From Rhizomicrobium palustre (lineage in GTDB: Bacteria > Pseudomonadota > Alphaproteobacteria > Micropepsales > Micropepsaceae), in assembly GCF_011761565.1 (NCBI RefSeq), contig NZ_JAASRM010000001.1, positions 1,736,139 through 1,800,138 of the forward strand: a DNA stretch of 64,000 nucleotides. The letters are read 5' to 3'. The position numbers and the translations under genes are program-made. Below the pieces are notes generated by a model. It saw only the letters and a program-made list of their open reading frames with translations, did not search any database and was not told the DNA's origin. The stretch's first letter is position 1; each line of letters opens with the position of its first letter. Positions 55,536-63,000 of the stretch are shown in pieces.

Positions 55536-55584
55536 GGCGCGCGAGCGGGTCCCTATTTCAGGGCCCTATGCTGGGGCCAATCTC

Positions 55585-55599
55585 TTAAGCCGTGCTTAA
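55585..55599. promoter_or_regulatory. CtrA box 1 (TTAA-N7-TTAA)
   Basis: TTAAGCCGTGCTTAA, followed by C, fits the full CtrA consensus TTAA-N7-TTAAC. It lies 50 bp before the flgB start and 92 bp before fliO, so it could serve both promoters. Confidence 0.8.
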
Positions 55600-55638
55600 C
55601 ACAACGGGAAAATCCTGCCGGGCAAATTATTCCTCCGG

Positions 55639-55653
55639 TTAACCCATGATTAA
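55639..55653. promoter_or_regulatory. CtrA box 2 (TTAA-N7-TTAA)
   Basis: TTAACCCATGATTAA is a second perfect CtrA site, 54 bp from the first. Its closeness to the ATG at 55656 favours the later ATG at 55677 as the fliO start. Confidence 0.78.
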
Positions 55654-55676
55654 GCATGTGCGCGTCTTATGAAGGC

Positions 55677-55982
55677 ATGGATGTGCTCGACTTTGCCCGC
55701 TACTTCGCGGCTTTGCTTCTGGTTCTCGGCCTGATCGGGGCGGCGGGACTGGCCACGCGCAAGTTCGGTGTCCCCGGCCTTGCAAAGCCAAATGCGACAC
55801 GTCGCCTTCATATCGTGGAAACCTTGATGTTATCTCCCCGTCAGCGCCTGGCGATCATTCGCCGCGATGGGGTCGAACATCTCCTCATGATCACGCCCAC
55901 CGGGGCCACGGTGATCGAGGCCGGAATCGTCCCGCCCGCGACATCTGAAAAGGCCGGTGAAAAGGCCGGAGAGCCGGTATGA
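55677..55982 (+). CDS. fliO: flagellar biosynthesis protein FliO
   Basis: A 101-residue FliO, a chaperone for FliP assembly. One N-terminal helix (YFAALLLVLGLIGAAGLATR) is followed by RRLHIVETLMLSPRQRLAII and RRDGVEHLLMITPTG, the conserved cytoplasmic block. A longer start at 55656 would place CtrA box 2 within 3 bp of the ATG. Its stop overlaps the fliP start by 4 bp. Confidence 0.85.
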   Translation: MDVLDFARYFAALLLVLGLIGAAGLATRKFGVPGLAKPNATRRLHIVETLMLSPRQRLAIIRRDGVEHLLMITPTGATVIEAGIVPPATSEKAGEKAGEPV

Positions 55983-56785
55983 CTCTGCGCCGCGTCCTTC
56001 TTATTGGCAGTCTGGTCGCGGCGGCTCTGATGCTGCCCGGCATGGCGGAAGCTGCACCGCGCGCAGCGGCTGCTGCGGCGGCCTCCTCCGGGGCGGCGGC
56101 AGGCGGGCTTTCCATCGATCTTTCTGGCGGCGGGATTTTCACCGACCGCATGATGCAGATCATCGGCCTCATCACCATTTTGAGCGTGGCGCCGTCCATC
56201 CTCATCATGATGACGAGCTTTGTGCGCATCGTCGTCGTCTTGTCGCTCTTACGCACTGCGCTTGGCCTTTCCACCAGCCCGCCCAACGCGGTCCTGGTTT
56301 CGCTGGCGATGTTCCTCACCCTCTTTGTGATGACGCCGACGCTGAAAGATGCCTATGCCGCGGGTGTCGAGCCCTTGATGAACAATCAGATCACCACCAC
56401 AGACGCGCTTGATCGCGCCTCGGTGCCAATGAAGAAATTCATGCTGGCCCATGTGCGCCAAGCCGACCTCAAACTCTTTATGGATATGAGCGGCAAGAAA
56501 GACCTGCCAAAAACGCCCGCGGCGCTGCCCATCACCACGCTGGCGCCCGCCTTCATGATCTCCGAATTGAAGCGCGCGTTTGAAATCGGCTTTCTGGTCT
56601 TTATCCCCTTCCTCATCATCGACATGGCCGTGGCCTCGATCCTGATGAGCATGGGCATGATGATGTTGCCGCCGGTGATCATCTCCTTGCCCTTCAAGCT
56701 GATCTTCTTTGTGTTGGTCGATGGCTGGCGCCTGATCGCGGGTTCGCTGGTGGAAAGCTATATGCACGGCCCGCCGCCTGGTTGA
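55979..56785 (+). CDS. fliP: flagellar export protein FliP
   Basis: A 268-residue FliP of the export gate. A signal peptide (residues 1-26, ending MAEA) is typical. Blocks LSVAPSILIMMTSFVRIVVV, FMLAHVRQADLKLFMDMS and GFLVFIPFLIIDMAVASIL are conserved. It forms the gate with FliQ and FliR, which are encoded in the divergent operon. Confidence 0.95.
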   Translation: MTLRRVLLIGSLVAAALMLPGMAEAAPRAAAAAAASSGAAAGGLSIDLSGGGIFTDRMMQIIGLITILSVAPSILIMMTSFVRIVVVLSLLRTALGLSTSPPNAVLVSLAMFLTLFVMTPTLKDAYAAGVEPLMNNQITTTDALDRASVPMKKFMLAHVRQADLKLFMDMSGKKDLPKTPAALPITTLAPAFMISELKRAFEIGFLVFIPFLIIDMAVASILMSMGMMMLPPVIISLPFKLIFFVLVDGWRLIAGSLVESYMHGPPPG

Positions 56786-56964
56786 GGTTGTCTCTATCAC
56801 AGATTGTGCGTCAGGGCGCCGCCTTGCCGGTTTGGGCGTTACACGGCGTAATCCGCGCCGACACAAATGGCCGGCAGCGCCGCCAAAGAAGCGCCGCCCT
56901 GGTTTGTGAGAAAAACATAAGACTTAAAGCCCGCTGAACCCCCCATCGTTCGGCTGGCAAAGCA

Positions 56965-57006
56965 GGGCCCCACGGGATTCCCAGATTCCGGGGCCCTTTT
57001 CTTTTT
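56965..57006 (+). terminator. Rho-independent terminator between fliP and dmeF
   Basis: GGGCCCC pairs with GGGGCCC (7 bp) around an 18-nt loop and is followed by TTTTCTTTTT. It is 180 bp after the fliP stop and 52 bp before the metal-exporter start. It may end the fliOP transcript or act as a leader attenuator for the exporter. Confidence 0.75.
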
Positions 57007-57057
57007 GTGGCGTGTTTTCATTTTCGCTTGCCCTGGGTCATAGCGTATCTTTGCCGC

Positions 57058-58062
57058 ATGCATGACCACGCCCGATTTACCCACGAACATGTCTTCCTCG
57101 GCACAGGCCATGAGCGCGCCGAGAAGCGTGCCCGCCTTGTCACCATCCTGACCGCCGCCTTTATGGGGGTGGAGATTGCCACCGGCCTGTTGTTCGGCTC
57201 GATGGCGCTCCTGGCCGATGGCGTGCATATGGCGACCCATGTCGGGGCGCTGGGGCTTGCCGCCGCCGCCTATTGGCTGGCGCGGCGCCACGCCAAGGAC
57301 CGGCGGTTTTCCTTTGGCTCGGGCAAGTTCGGCGATCTTGCGGCTTTCGCCAGCGCCATTGTGCTCGGCATTCTCTCCATCGGCGTGGCGATAGAGTCTG
57401 TGCATCGCCTCTTCACCCCGGTGACAGTGGAATACCGCGAAGCCTTGTTCATTGCCGTTATCGGGTTGCTCGTGAATATCGCCTCGGCGGCCCTGCTGCA
57501 TGACGGCCATCATCACCACGGTCACGATCATGACCATGACCATGACCATGAACATGACCATGAACATGAACATGAACACGCGCACGACCATGATCACGAT
57601 GATCACCACCATGATCATGCCCAGGACAACAACCTGCGGGCCGCCTATGTGCATGTCTTGGCTGATGCGGCCACCAGCGTGGCGGCGATTGCCGCTTTGG
57701 CGGCGGGGATGTGGTTTGGCTGGGCCTGGGCCGATCCTCTGGTCGGCGTCTTAGGCGCGGTGGTGATCGCGAGCTGGGCGGTGGGGCTTTTGCGCGATGC
57801 GGGCTTGGTGCTGCTCGATGCCGAAGATGATCCGGACATGGCCGACAACATCCGCCATCTGGTGGAGCAGGAAATTCCCGGCAAGGTCTTTGACCTGCAT
57901 CTCTGGCGGCTTGGCCCCGGCCATCACGGGCTGATCGTCTCGGTCGCGGGCGGGCAAGGCAACTGCGAAAGCCTGAAGGGCGAGCTGCAGCAGCGCTTCC
58001 CCTCCTTGAGCCATATCACGGTGGAACTGTCACCTTGCGATGATTGCGCCAAGGTCGCCTGA
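57058..58062 (+). CDS. dmeF: CDF-family Co/Ni efflux transporter, DmeF-like
   Basis: A 334-residue cation diffusion facilitator. The N-terminus MHDHARFTHEHVFLGTGHER is typical of DmeF. Helix 2 has the metal site ALLADGVHMATHVGAL, and helix 5 has VHVLADAATSVAAIAALAAG. A His/Asp/Glu-rich loop (about residues 152-189) sits between helices 4 and 5. The C-terminal cytoplasmic domain is present (HLWRLGPGHHGLIVSV). It should expel Co2+/Ni2+ or Zn2+ by proton antiport. The ATG at 57058 is chosen by homology of the N-terminus. Confidence 0.88.
   Translation: MHDHARFTHEHVFLGTGHERAEKRARLVTILTAAFMGVEIATGLLFGSMALLADGVHMATHVGALGLAAAAYWLARRHAKDRRFSFGSGKFGDLAAFASAIVLGILSIGVAIESVHRLFTPVTVEYREALFIAVIGLLVNIASAALLHDGHHHHGHDHDHDHDHEHDHEHEHEHAHDHDHDDHHHDHAQDNNLRAAYVHVLADAATSVAAIAALAAGMWFGWAWADPLVGVLGAVVIASWAVGLLRDAGLVLLDAEDDPDMADNIRHLVEQEIPGKVFDLHLWRLGPGHHGLIVSVAGGQGNCESLKGELQQRFPSLSHITVELSPCDDCAKVA
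57511..57624 (+). repeat. in-gene hexamer array coding the His-rich loop
   Basis: Near-perfect units of the type CATGAC and CATGAA recur through the loop of the metal exporter, giving HD and HE dipeptides. Such arrays change length by slippage in steps of two residues. Confidence 0.8.
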
Positions 58063-58077
58063 TCTTTAGGCAACAAA

Positions 58078-58104
58078 AAAGGCCGGGACGCCCCCCCGGC
58101 CTTT
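58078..58104. terminator. bidirectional terminator after dmeF
   Basis: AAAGGCCGGG pairs with CCCGGCCTTT (10 bp, 7-nt loop), with an A-run upstream and T's downstream. It lies between convergent genes, 16 bp after the dmeF stop. Confidence 0.8.
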
Positions 58105-58131
58105 GTCATATCTGACGTGTCGCATCTGCCC

Positions 58132-58734
58132 TTAGCGGCGGTGTGACCAATCCACCGCGATGCCGCGCGAGAAGGTGGTGGGCAGCTCCTCGTGGTCGGC
58201 CACAAGCTTCTTGAGGCAGATTTCCGCGTTGCGGTCCGCCTTTTCGCCTGCCGACTGCATCACCTTGGTTTCGACCTCGCCGCCATTCTTGCGGCTGACC
58301 ACGACAATCGAGATCGTTTGCGGTCCCATGAATTTGCGGTCGGGGGGATAAAGCTTGTGGCAGCGCTTGTCCGCGTCGCGTTCGAGATCGGAAAAGGCTT
58401 TGCTGTCGCCCTCCAGATCGCGCACTTCGGCCTGGTGGAAATTGAAGGTATCTGGTGCCGCAACCGGAACGCCATCATGGCTGGCCGGCTTGTAGGTATA
58501 GCCCGATACGCAGCGCGCGACCTGTTCGTCAAAGGTGGCGTTGCCGCTCGATTTAAGGACATGCATGTCCGTGACCGCACCCGTCGCGGTGACGGTGAAC
58601 CCGAGCTTGGCTTCCAGCGGCTCGTTATATTTGTGCATACCGCACTCTTTGATGGACAGTAGGACGGGCCGCGTGTCCGCTGCATGGGCTGCCCCAGCCA
58701 TGAGAAGTGATGCCATAAGAATACGTTTCAGCAT
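58132..58734 (-). CDS. exported TonB-C-domain protein
   Basis: A 200-residue exported protein. The signal peptide is residues 1-18 (MLKRILMASLLMAGAAHA). A TonB C-terminal-like fold follows (FTVTATGAVTDMHVLKSSGN and FDEQVARCVSGYTYKPA), with a second half of similar size (TISIVVVSRKNGGEVETKVM). No transmembrane anchor or Pro-rich spacer is present, so it is not a canonical TonB. The function is unknown. AGGGGG precedes the ATG at 58734. Confidence 0.75.
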   Translation of the reverse strand: MLKRILMASLLMAGAAHAADTRPVLLSIKECGMHKYNEPLEAKLGFTVTATGAVTDMHVLKSSGNATFDEQVARCVSGYTYKPASHDGVPVAAPDTFNFHQAEVRDLEGDSKAFSDLERDADKRCHKLYPPDRKFMGPQTISIVVVSRKNGGEVETKVMQSAGEKADRNAEICLKKLVADHEELPTTFSRGIAVDWSHRR

Positions 58735-58925
58735 GAAAGCCCCCTGATCCTTGGCGTGTGTGAATGCGTCCATCTTGAGCCGCCGATATTGACGCGTTTG
58801 TGTCAAAGCGGGGAGGCGGTCCCAATATTTTTTTGTAATTTCCGCTCTCAATTGGGAGGCTTTGCGAACAGGCTTGACGCGTTCTGCCGCAGCCGGTTTG
58901 TTAGCTTTCAGAACGGGGGCTTCAG

Positions 58926-59834
58926 ATGGCGGGTTACGCGGTCGAACTATCCGGGGTGACCAAATGCTTCGGCGATTTCACTGCCGTCGATCAGTTGGAT
59001 CTCGCCTTGCCGCGCGGCGGCATCCTCGGCTTTCTGGGTCCCAATGGCGCGGGCAAGACCACGACCTTGCGCATGCTCCTGGGCATCTATGCGCCGGACG
59101 AGGGCAGCATCAAAGTCCTGGGCGGCAAGGTGGAGGAGATGCGGTCCCGCATCGGCTATCTGCCGGAAGAGCGCGGGCTTTACCGCCGAGCTCGGGCCGA
59201 TGACGCCATCGCTTATATCGCCTCCCTGAAAGGTGTGCCGGTGCGCGAGGCCAAGATGCGCGCCAAAGGGCTTTTGGAGCGTTTCGGGCTGGGGGAGTTT
59301 GCCCGGGTGCGCATGGAAGGGCTTTCCAAAGGCATGTCGCAGAAGGTCCAGCTTTTGGCGGCTGTGGCGCATGACCCGGACTTCGTCATTCTGGACGAAC
59401 CCTTTTCCGGGCTTGATCCTGTCAATCAGGTGGACCTCACCCACTTCCTGCAAGAGCTGGCGGCGGAGGGAAAGACCATCCTCTTTTCCACCCACACCAT
59501 GGAGCATGCGGAGCGGCTCTGTGATCGCCTCGTCATTCTCGCCAAGGGCAGGAAGCGCTTCGAGGGCAATCTCGCGGAGGCGCAGAACCTTCTGCCCAAA
59601 CGGGCCGAGATCGGTGCGACCGCGGATTTATCTTTCCTTGCCTCTGTGGAAGGTGTCGCCGCGGTGCATCCGCCGAAAAGCGGGACCTATTGGCGGATCG
59701 AGCTGAAAGAGGGGGCAGACGGGCGCGCGCTTCTCAAAGCCTGTTTCGATGCCGGGGTGGTGCCGGACTATTTCAACGTCAACCCGCCCAGCCTGCACGA
59801 TGTCTTCGTTTCCGTGGTGGAGAAGGCCCAATGA
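58926..59834 (+). CDS. ABC transporter ATP-binding protein (NatA-like)
   Basis: A 302-residue ATPase. Walker A is FLGPNGAGKTTTLRML, signature EGLSKGMSQKVQL, Walker B FVILDEPFSGLDPVNQVD, H-loop STHTMEHAERL. A DUF4162-like C-terminal domain fits the NatA/EcsA group. It pairs with the permease that overlaps its end by 4 bp. The substrate is unknown (sodium, antibiotics or lipids in relatives). Confidence 0.93.
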   Translation: MAGYAVELSGVTKCFGDFTAVDQLDLALPRGGILGFLGPNGAGKTTTLRMLLGIYAPDEGSIKVLGGKVEEMRSRIGYLPEERGLYRRARADDAIAYIASLKGVPVREAKMRAKGLLERFGLGEFARVRMEGLSKGMSQKVQLLAAVAHDPDFVILDEPFSGLDPVNQVDLTHFLQELAAEGKTILFSTHTMEHAERLCDRLVILAKGRKRFEGNLAEAQNLLPKRAEIGATADLSFLASVEGVAAVHPPKSGTYWRIELKEGADGRALLKACFDAGVVPDYFNVNPPSLHDVFVSVVEKAQ

Positions 59835-61336
59835 TCTCGCCCCGCCGCACCTTCCTTGTCGCCCGCCAGGAATTCGTCAAATACGTCACCCGGCGCGGCT
59901 TTCTCATCTCGCTGGTGATGATGCCGCTCCTGATGGGGCTCTCCTTCGCCATCCCGCGCTTCGCCGCCAGCCACCCGCGCACCAATGTGATGACGGTGGT
60001 CGATCTCGCCGGAGGCTATGCGCCCTCTATCGCGATCGCGGTGGAGCGAGATCACGCCCGCGACACCTTGCGTGATTTTGCCGATTACGCCCGCAAATAC
60101 GCCGATATGCCGGCCCTCGCCAAAGCCGATCCCGCCCTTGCCCGCCTTCTTGCCGCGCCCGAACGGATTGCGAGCATCAAGGCGTTTATGGATCGCGGCG
60201 GCTGGCAGCCCGCCTTTGAGAAGCTGCATCTGAAACCGGATGCGCCCGCTTTCGATCCGCCCAAGCCGTCCATTGTGCTGGTCCCCGCACCCGCCGATCT
60301 CAGCAGCGATTTCGCTGCCGGGCACAGTGAGGCCGCAAGGGCCTATCTTGAAGGCGCGCTGTCGGTCACCGCGCTTGGCCGTCCCTCGCGCCTCACCTCC
60401 ATTATTTTGATCCCCAAAGGCTTTGCGCCGGGCGGTGAGACGTCGGCGCAATATTGGAATCTCGACAGCCAGCAATCGCTTTCCTTCATCCGGGGCGCGC
60501 TGACCGACGCCTTCCGCCTCAAGAGCAACCAGGCGCTGGTGGCGCCCGGGCTTCAGGATCGTGTCACCCTCGATGTCGATGCGCCGGTCAAACCGGTGGA
60601 TGCCTCCAAGCACAAGGCGACCGATTGGAAGGATCAGGTGGCCAAGCTGGTGCCCGCGGGGCTCGCGCTGCTGCTCTTCCTGGTGGCGTTTTCCGATGCC
60701 GCGCTCTTGCTGCAGGGCGTGGTGGAGGAAAAATCCACTCGCATGATCGAGGTGCTGCTCTCCTGCGCGGGCCCGCATGAAATCATGACCGGCAAGCTTC
60801 TAGGCGTGGTCGCCCTGGCCCTCACCACCATTCTCGGCTGGGCGGTGATAGGTTTTGCGATGACCGCACCCTTCTCGGACGAGGCCGTTCCGGTGATCCT
60901 GGCCGGGCTTTCCGGCATCGGTCTGATGGCGCCCTTGGTGCTGCTCTATTTTCTCTGCGGGCTGATGATCTATGCCGCGCTGTTCCTCGGCATCGGCGCC
61001 ACCTCATCTTCCTTGCCCGATGCCCAGGCTTTGAGTGGTCCGGCGACCATGGTGATCATCCTGCCGATGATGCTGCTGGGGCCGATCGTGCAGGACCCCA
61101 ACGGAGTTCTGGCGCAGGTGATTTCCTGGATTCCGATCTACACGCCGTTTTTCATGCTTCTGAGGTTGCCCTTCCACCCATCCGCCTTCGAGCTTTGGGC
61201 AACCACGCTTTTGACGCTCTTCACCACCTTCTTCCTCATCCGCCAGATGGGAAGGGTTTTCGCCCGCAACGTCCTCACCAGCGAACGCCCCCCCAGCCTC
61301 AGCGCGCTGATCAGGCAGGTAACTGGGAGAAAGTAG
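59831..61336 (+). CDS. ABC-2 permease (NatB-like)
   Basis: A 501-residue permease. One N-terminal helix (FLISLVMMPLLMGLSFAIP) is followed by a periplasmic domain of about 220 residues and six C-terminal helices. EEKSTRMIEVLLSCAGPHEI is the conserved ABC-2 coupling motif. The ATG at 59831 is chosen because it overlaps the ATPase stop (ATGA). Its tail carries an exit loop to the 125-bp repeat element. Confidence 0.88.
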   Translation: MISPRRTFLVARQEFVKYVTRRGFLISLVMMPLLMGLSFAIPRFAASHPRTNVMTVVDLAGGYAPSIAIAVERDHARDTLRDFADYARKYADMPALAKADPALARLLAAPERIASIKAFMDRGGWQPAFEKLHLKPDAPAFDPPKPSIVLVPAPADLSSDFAAGHSEAARAYLEGALSVTALGRPSRLTSIILIPKGFAPGGETSAQYWNLDSQQSLSFIRGALTDAFRLKSNQALVAPGLQDRVTLDVDAPVKPVDASKHKATDWKDQVAKLVPAGLALLLFLVAFSDAALLLQGVVEEKSTRMIEVLLSCAGPHEIMTGKLLGVVALALTTILGWAVIGFAMTAPFSDEAVPVILAGLSGIGLMAPLVLLYFLCGLMIYAALFLGIGATSSSLPDAQALSGPATMVIILPMMLLGPIVQDPNGVLAQVISWIPIYTPFFMLLRLPFHPSAFELWATTLLTLFTTFFLIRQMGRVFARNVLTSERPPSLSALIRQVTGRK

Positions 61337-61349
61337 GGCGAAGGGTATT

Positions 61350-61474
61350 TTCACGCGGAGCCGCGGAGACGCAGAGAGACACGCGCGCAGCGCAACTTCC
61401 CTCGCATATCTCCAACATCGCAGGAAATGATCCGGGCCGCTCCGCGCCTCCGCGCCTCCGCGTCTCCGCGTGAA
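61350..61474. repeat. 125-bp element with perfect 11-bp terminal inverted repeats
   Basis: TTCACGCGGAG at 61350-61360 is the exact inverse of CTCCGCGTGAA at 61464-61474. The inner flanks repeat CGCGGAGAC and CTCCGCGCC units, so much of the element can fold into a long hairpin. No open frame. It resembles dispersed intergenic palindromes or MITE-like elements. It fills the space between convergent genes and may also help end transcription. Confidence 0.7.
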
Positions 61475-61483
61475 CCAAAAAGC

Positions 61484-62887
61484 TTACGGTCCCGCCGTCA
61501 CCACGGCATGGCGATAGCTGACCAGTGATGGCGTGCCGTTATCCGTCACTTCCAGGATGACATGGATTTCGCGCTCCGGCCCTTCGCCGGGCCAGCCGGA
61601 GGCGGGCTTCGGCACCACCAGCGAAGCATGTTGCGGATCGACCTCTGTCAGCACCGGCTCCACGCTGGGGGAATTCGCGTCCTTATAAATCCACCATTTA
61701 TAGCTCAGCGTGTTCTTGTCAGGATCGCTGGAGCCTTCCGCCGAGAACTTCACCGCCTCGCCATATTTGGCGCGCAGCTGTAACGGCGCAAAACCAGTAT
61801 CCCCATTCAACACCGCTTTCGGCGCGTGATTGGCGCCGGAAAACTTATCCGTCAGCGTCCAATTGATCCTTGCGGCGAAATCATTTTGGAAAGCCGCGCG
61901 CCAGCGCCAGATGCTCGCTTGGCTGGTGTGATAGGTCTTGCCGTCCACCCCCACCGCCGTATCGGGCGTATTGGAATAAAGCCCCCATTGCGGCGCCATC
62001 TTGCCATAGCGCCCGCCCCAGCCGCCCCATTCGGGATGTTCGGGATCGGAAAGTCCGCGCGAAATCAGGTTCAGGAAAGAGGGCGTATCGCCTTCCATGA
62101 TCCAGATGTGCTGCGGATAGAGCGCGCCCAGCGGGCCTTTGCGGATATGCGCATCGAGCCAGGCATTGGTGACCAGGCGCGTATCGGGGCCGGTCATATG
62201 CTCGGCTTTTGGATCGTCATGCACCTCGCTCGAAATGCCGGTCCAGGTCGCGCTTTCATATTGGCTGAAGGCATGGATGGAGGCGATCCAGAACAGTTCG
62301 GGAAAATTTGCTCGCGCCCAAGGCCCGGCATCATCCTGATCGGAAATCGAATAGACCCGCAGCTTGGCGATGAAGGCTTTCAGCCGTTCCGGCGTGCGGG
62401 TTTTCTTCACCTTGTAAAGCGCTTGGGCCAGATCGGCGCTGCCGCCCCAATTGACCACCCATAAGGGGCGCGGGTCGGGTTTGTCGGCCTGGGCGATGAT
62501 CCAGTCGGAGCCCTCGGTATCGAAACCCTCGCCGACATGGGCGATGCCGTAATGCGGTTGGCCGTTTTTGACGAGGGCCATCAGCTTGGCGGCGTCAGGA
62601 TAGGCCTTGTCATGGGCGCGCAGATTTTTCAGCACCTTGCCATAGGCCTCGATGCGTTCGCGGAATAATTCGGGATGGATGATGTCGCGCTGCCAGGTGG
62701 AGGTGGAGGCGACAAAGCCCTCCGCATCAAGCTGATTGGTATAAAGCAGAAAGCGGACGAAGCTTTCGGAATCATCCGGCTCGTTACCGATATCGGAGAC
62801 CACGATCACGCGCGGCTTCACATCCGCCGCCGCCAGCGCCGTTGTGCCGAGCAGCAGCGTCGCAAAAAGTCCGGTTAGTATTTTCAT
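61484..62887 (-). CDS. exported DUF1593 protein (nucleoside-hydrolase-like fold)
   Basis: A 467-residue secreted protein. The signal peptide is residues 1-20. The DUF1593 domain starts PRVIVVSDIGNEPDDSESFV, whose acidic run is like the calcium site of nucleoside hydrolases. The second half (from about residue 370) is a beta-rich domain with FSAEGSSDPDKNTLSYKWWI, a PKD-like fold. A role in cell-wall carbohydrate processing is likely; the substrate is unknown. GGGAGGA precedes the ATG at 62887. Confidence 0.85.
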   Translation of the reverse strand: MKILTGLFATLLLGTTALAAADVKPRVIVVSDIGNEPDDSESFVRFLLYTNQLDAEGFVASTSTWQRDIIHPELFRERIEAYGKVLKNLRAHDKAYPDAAKLMALVKNGQPHYGIAHVGEGFDTEGSDWIIAQADKPDPRPLWVVNWGGSADLAQALYKVKKTRTPERLKAFIAKLRVYSISDQDDAGPWARANFPELFWIASIHAFSQYESATWTGISSEVHDDPKAEHMTGPDTRLVTNAWLDAHIRKGPLGALYPQHIWIMEGDTPSFLNLISRGLSDPEHPEWGGWGGRYGKMAPQWGLYSNTPDTAVGVDGKTYHTSQASIWRWRAAFQNDFAARINWTLTDKFSGANHAPKAVLNGDTGFAPLQLRAKYGEAVKFSAEGSSDPDKNTLSYKWWIYKDANSPSVEPVLTEVDPQHASLVVPKPASGWPGEGPEREIHVILEVTDNGTPSLVSYRHAVVTAGP

Positions 62888-62955
62888 GATGTCCTCCCGC
62901 CGAACGGGAGGCATTAGTCACCGGGAAACAGCACAGGGCAAGTCACCAATTCGCC

Positions 62956-62984
62956 GTCATGGCCGGGCTTGACCCGGCCATGAC
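62956..62984. repeat. second ATGGCCGGG palindrome
   Basis: GTCATGGCCGGG pairs perfectly with CCCGGCCATGAC over 12 bp, with loop CTTGA. The core matches the hairpin at 24195-24218. It may act as a terminator in both directions and marks a dispersed repeat family. Confidence 0.65.
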
Positions 62985-63000
62985 GAAACAGGTGTGAAAT

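Noticed and set aside
56800..57006. tmRNA, SRP RNA or NiCo riboswitch upstream of dmeF
   Set aside because: No tag-peptide frame, tRNA-like ends, SRP loop consensus or riboswitch core could be matched; only the terminator is supported.
57511..57624. CRISPR-like short repeats
   Set aside because: The units are in-frame codons of the His-rich loop of the metal exporter, without spacers or cas genes.
56839..57654. 271-codon minus-strand frame over dmeF
   Set aside because: It is the reverse reading of the HD/HE codon array, rich in Met and Val, with no independent support.
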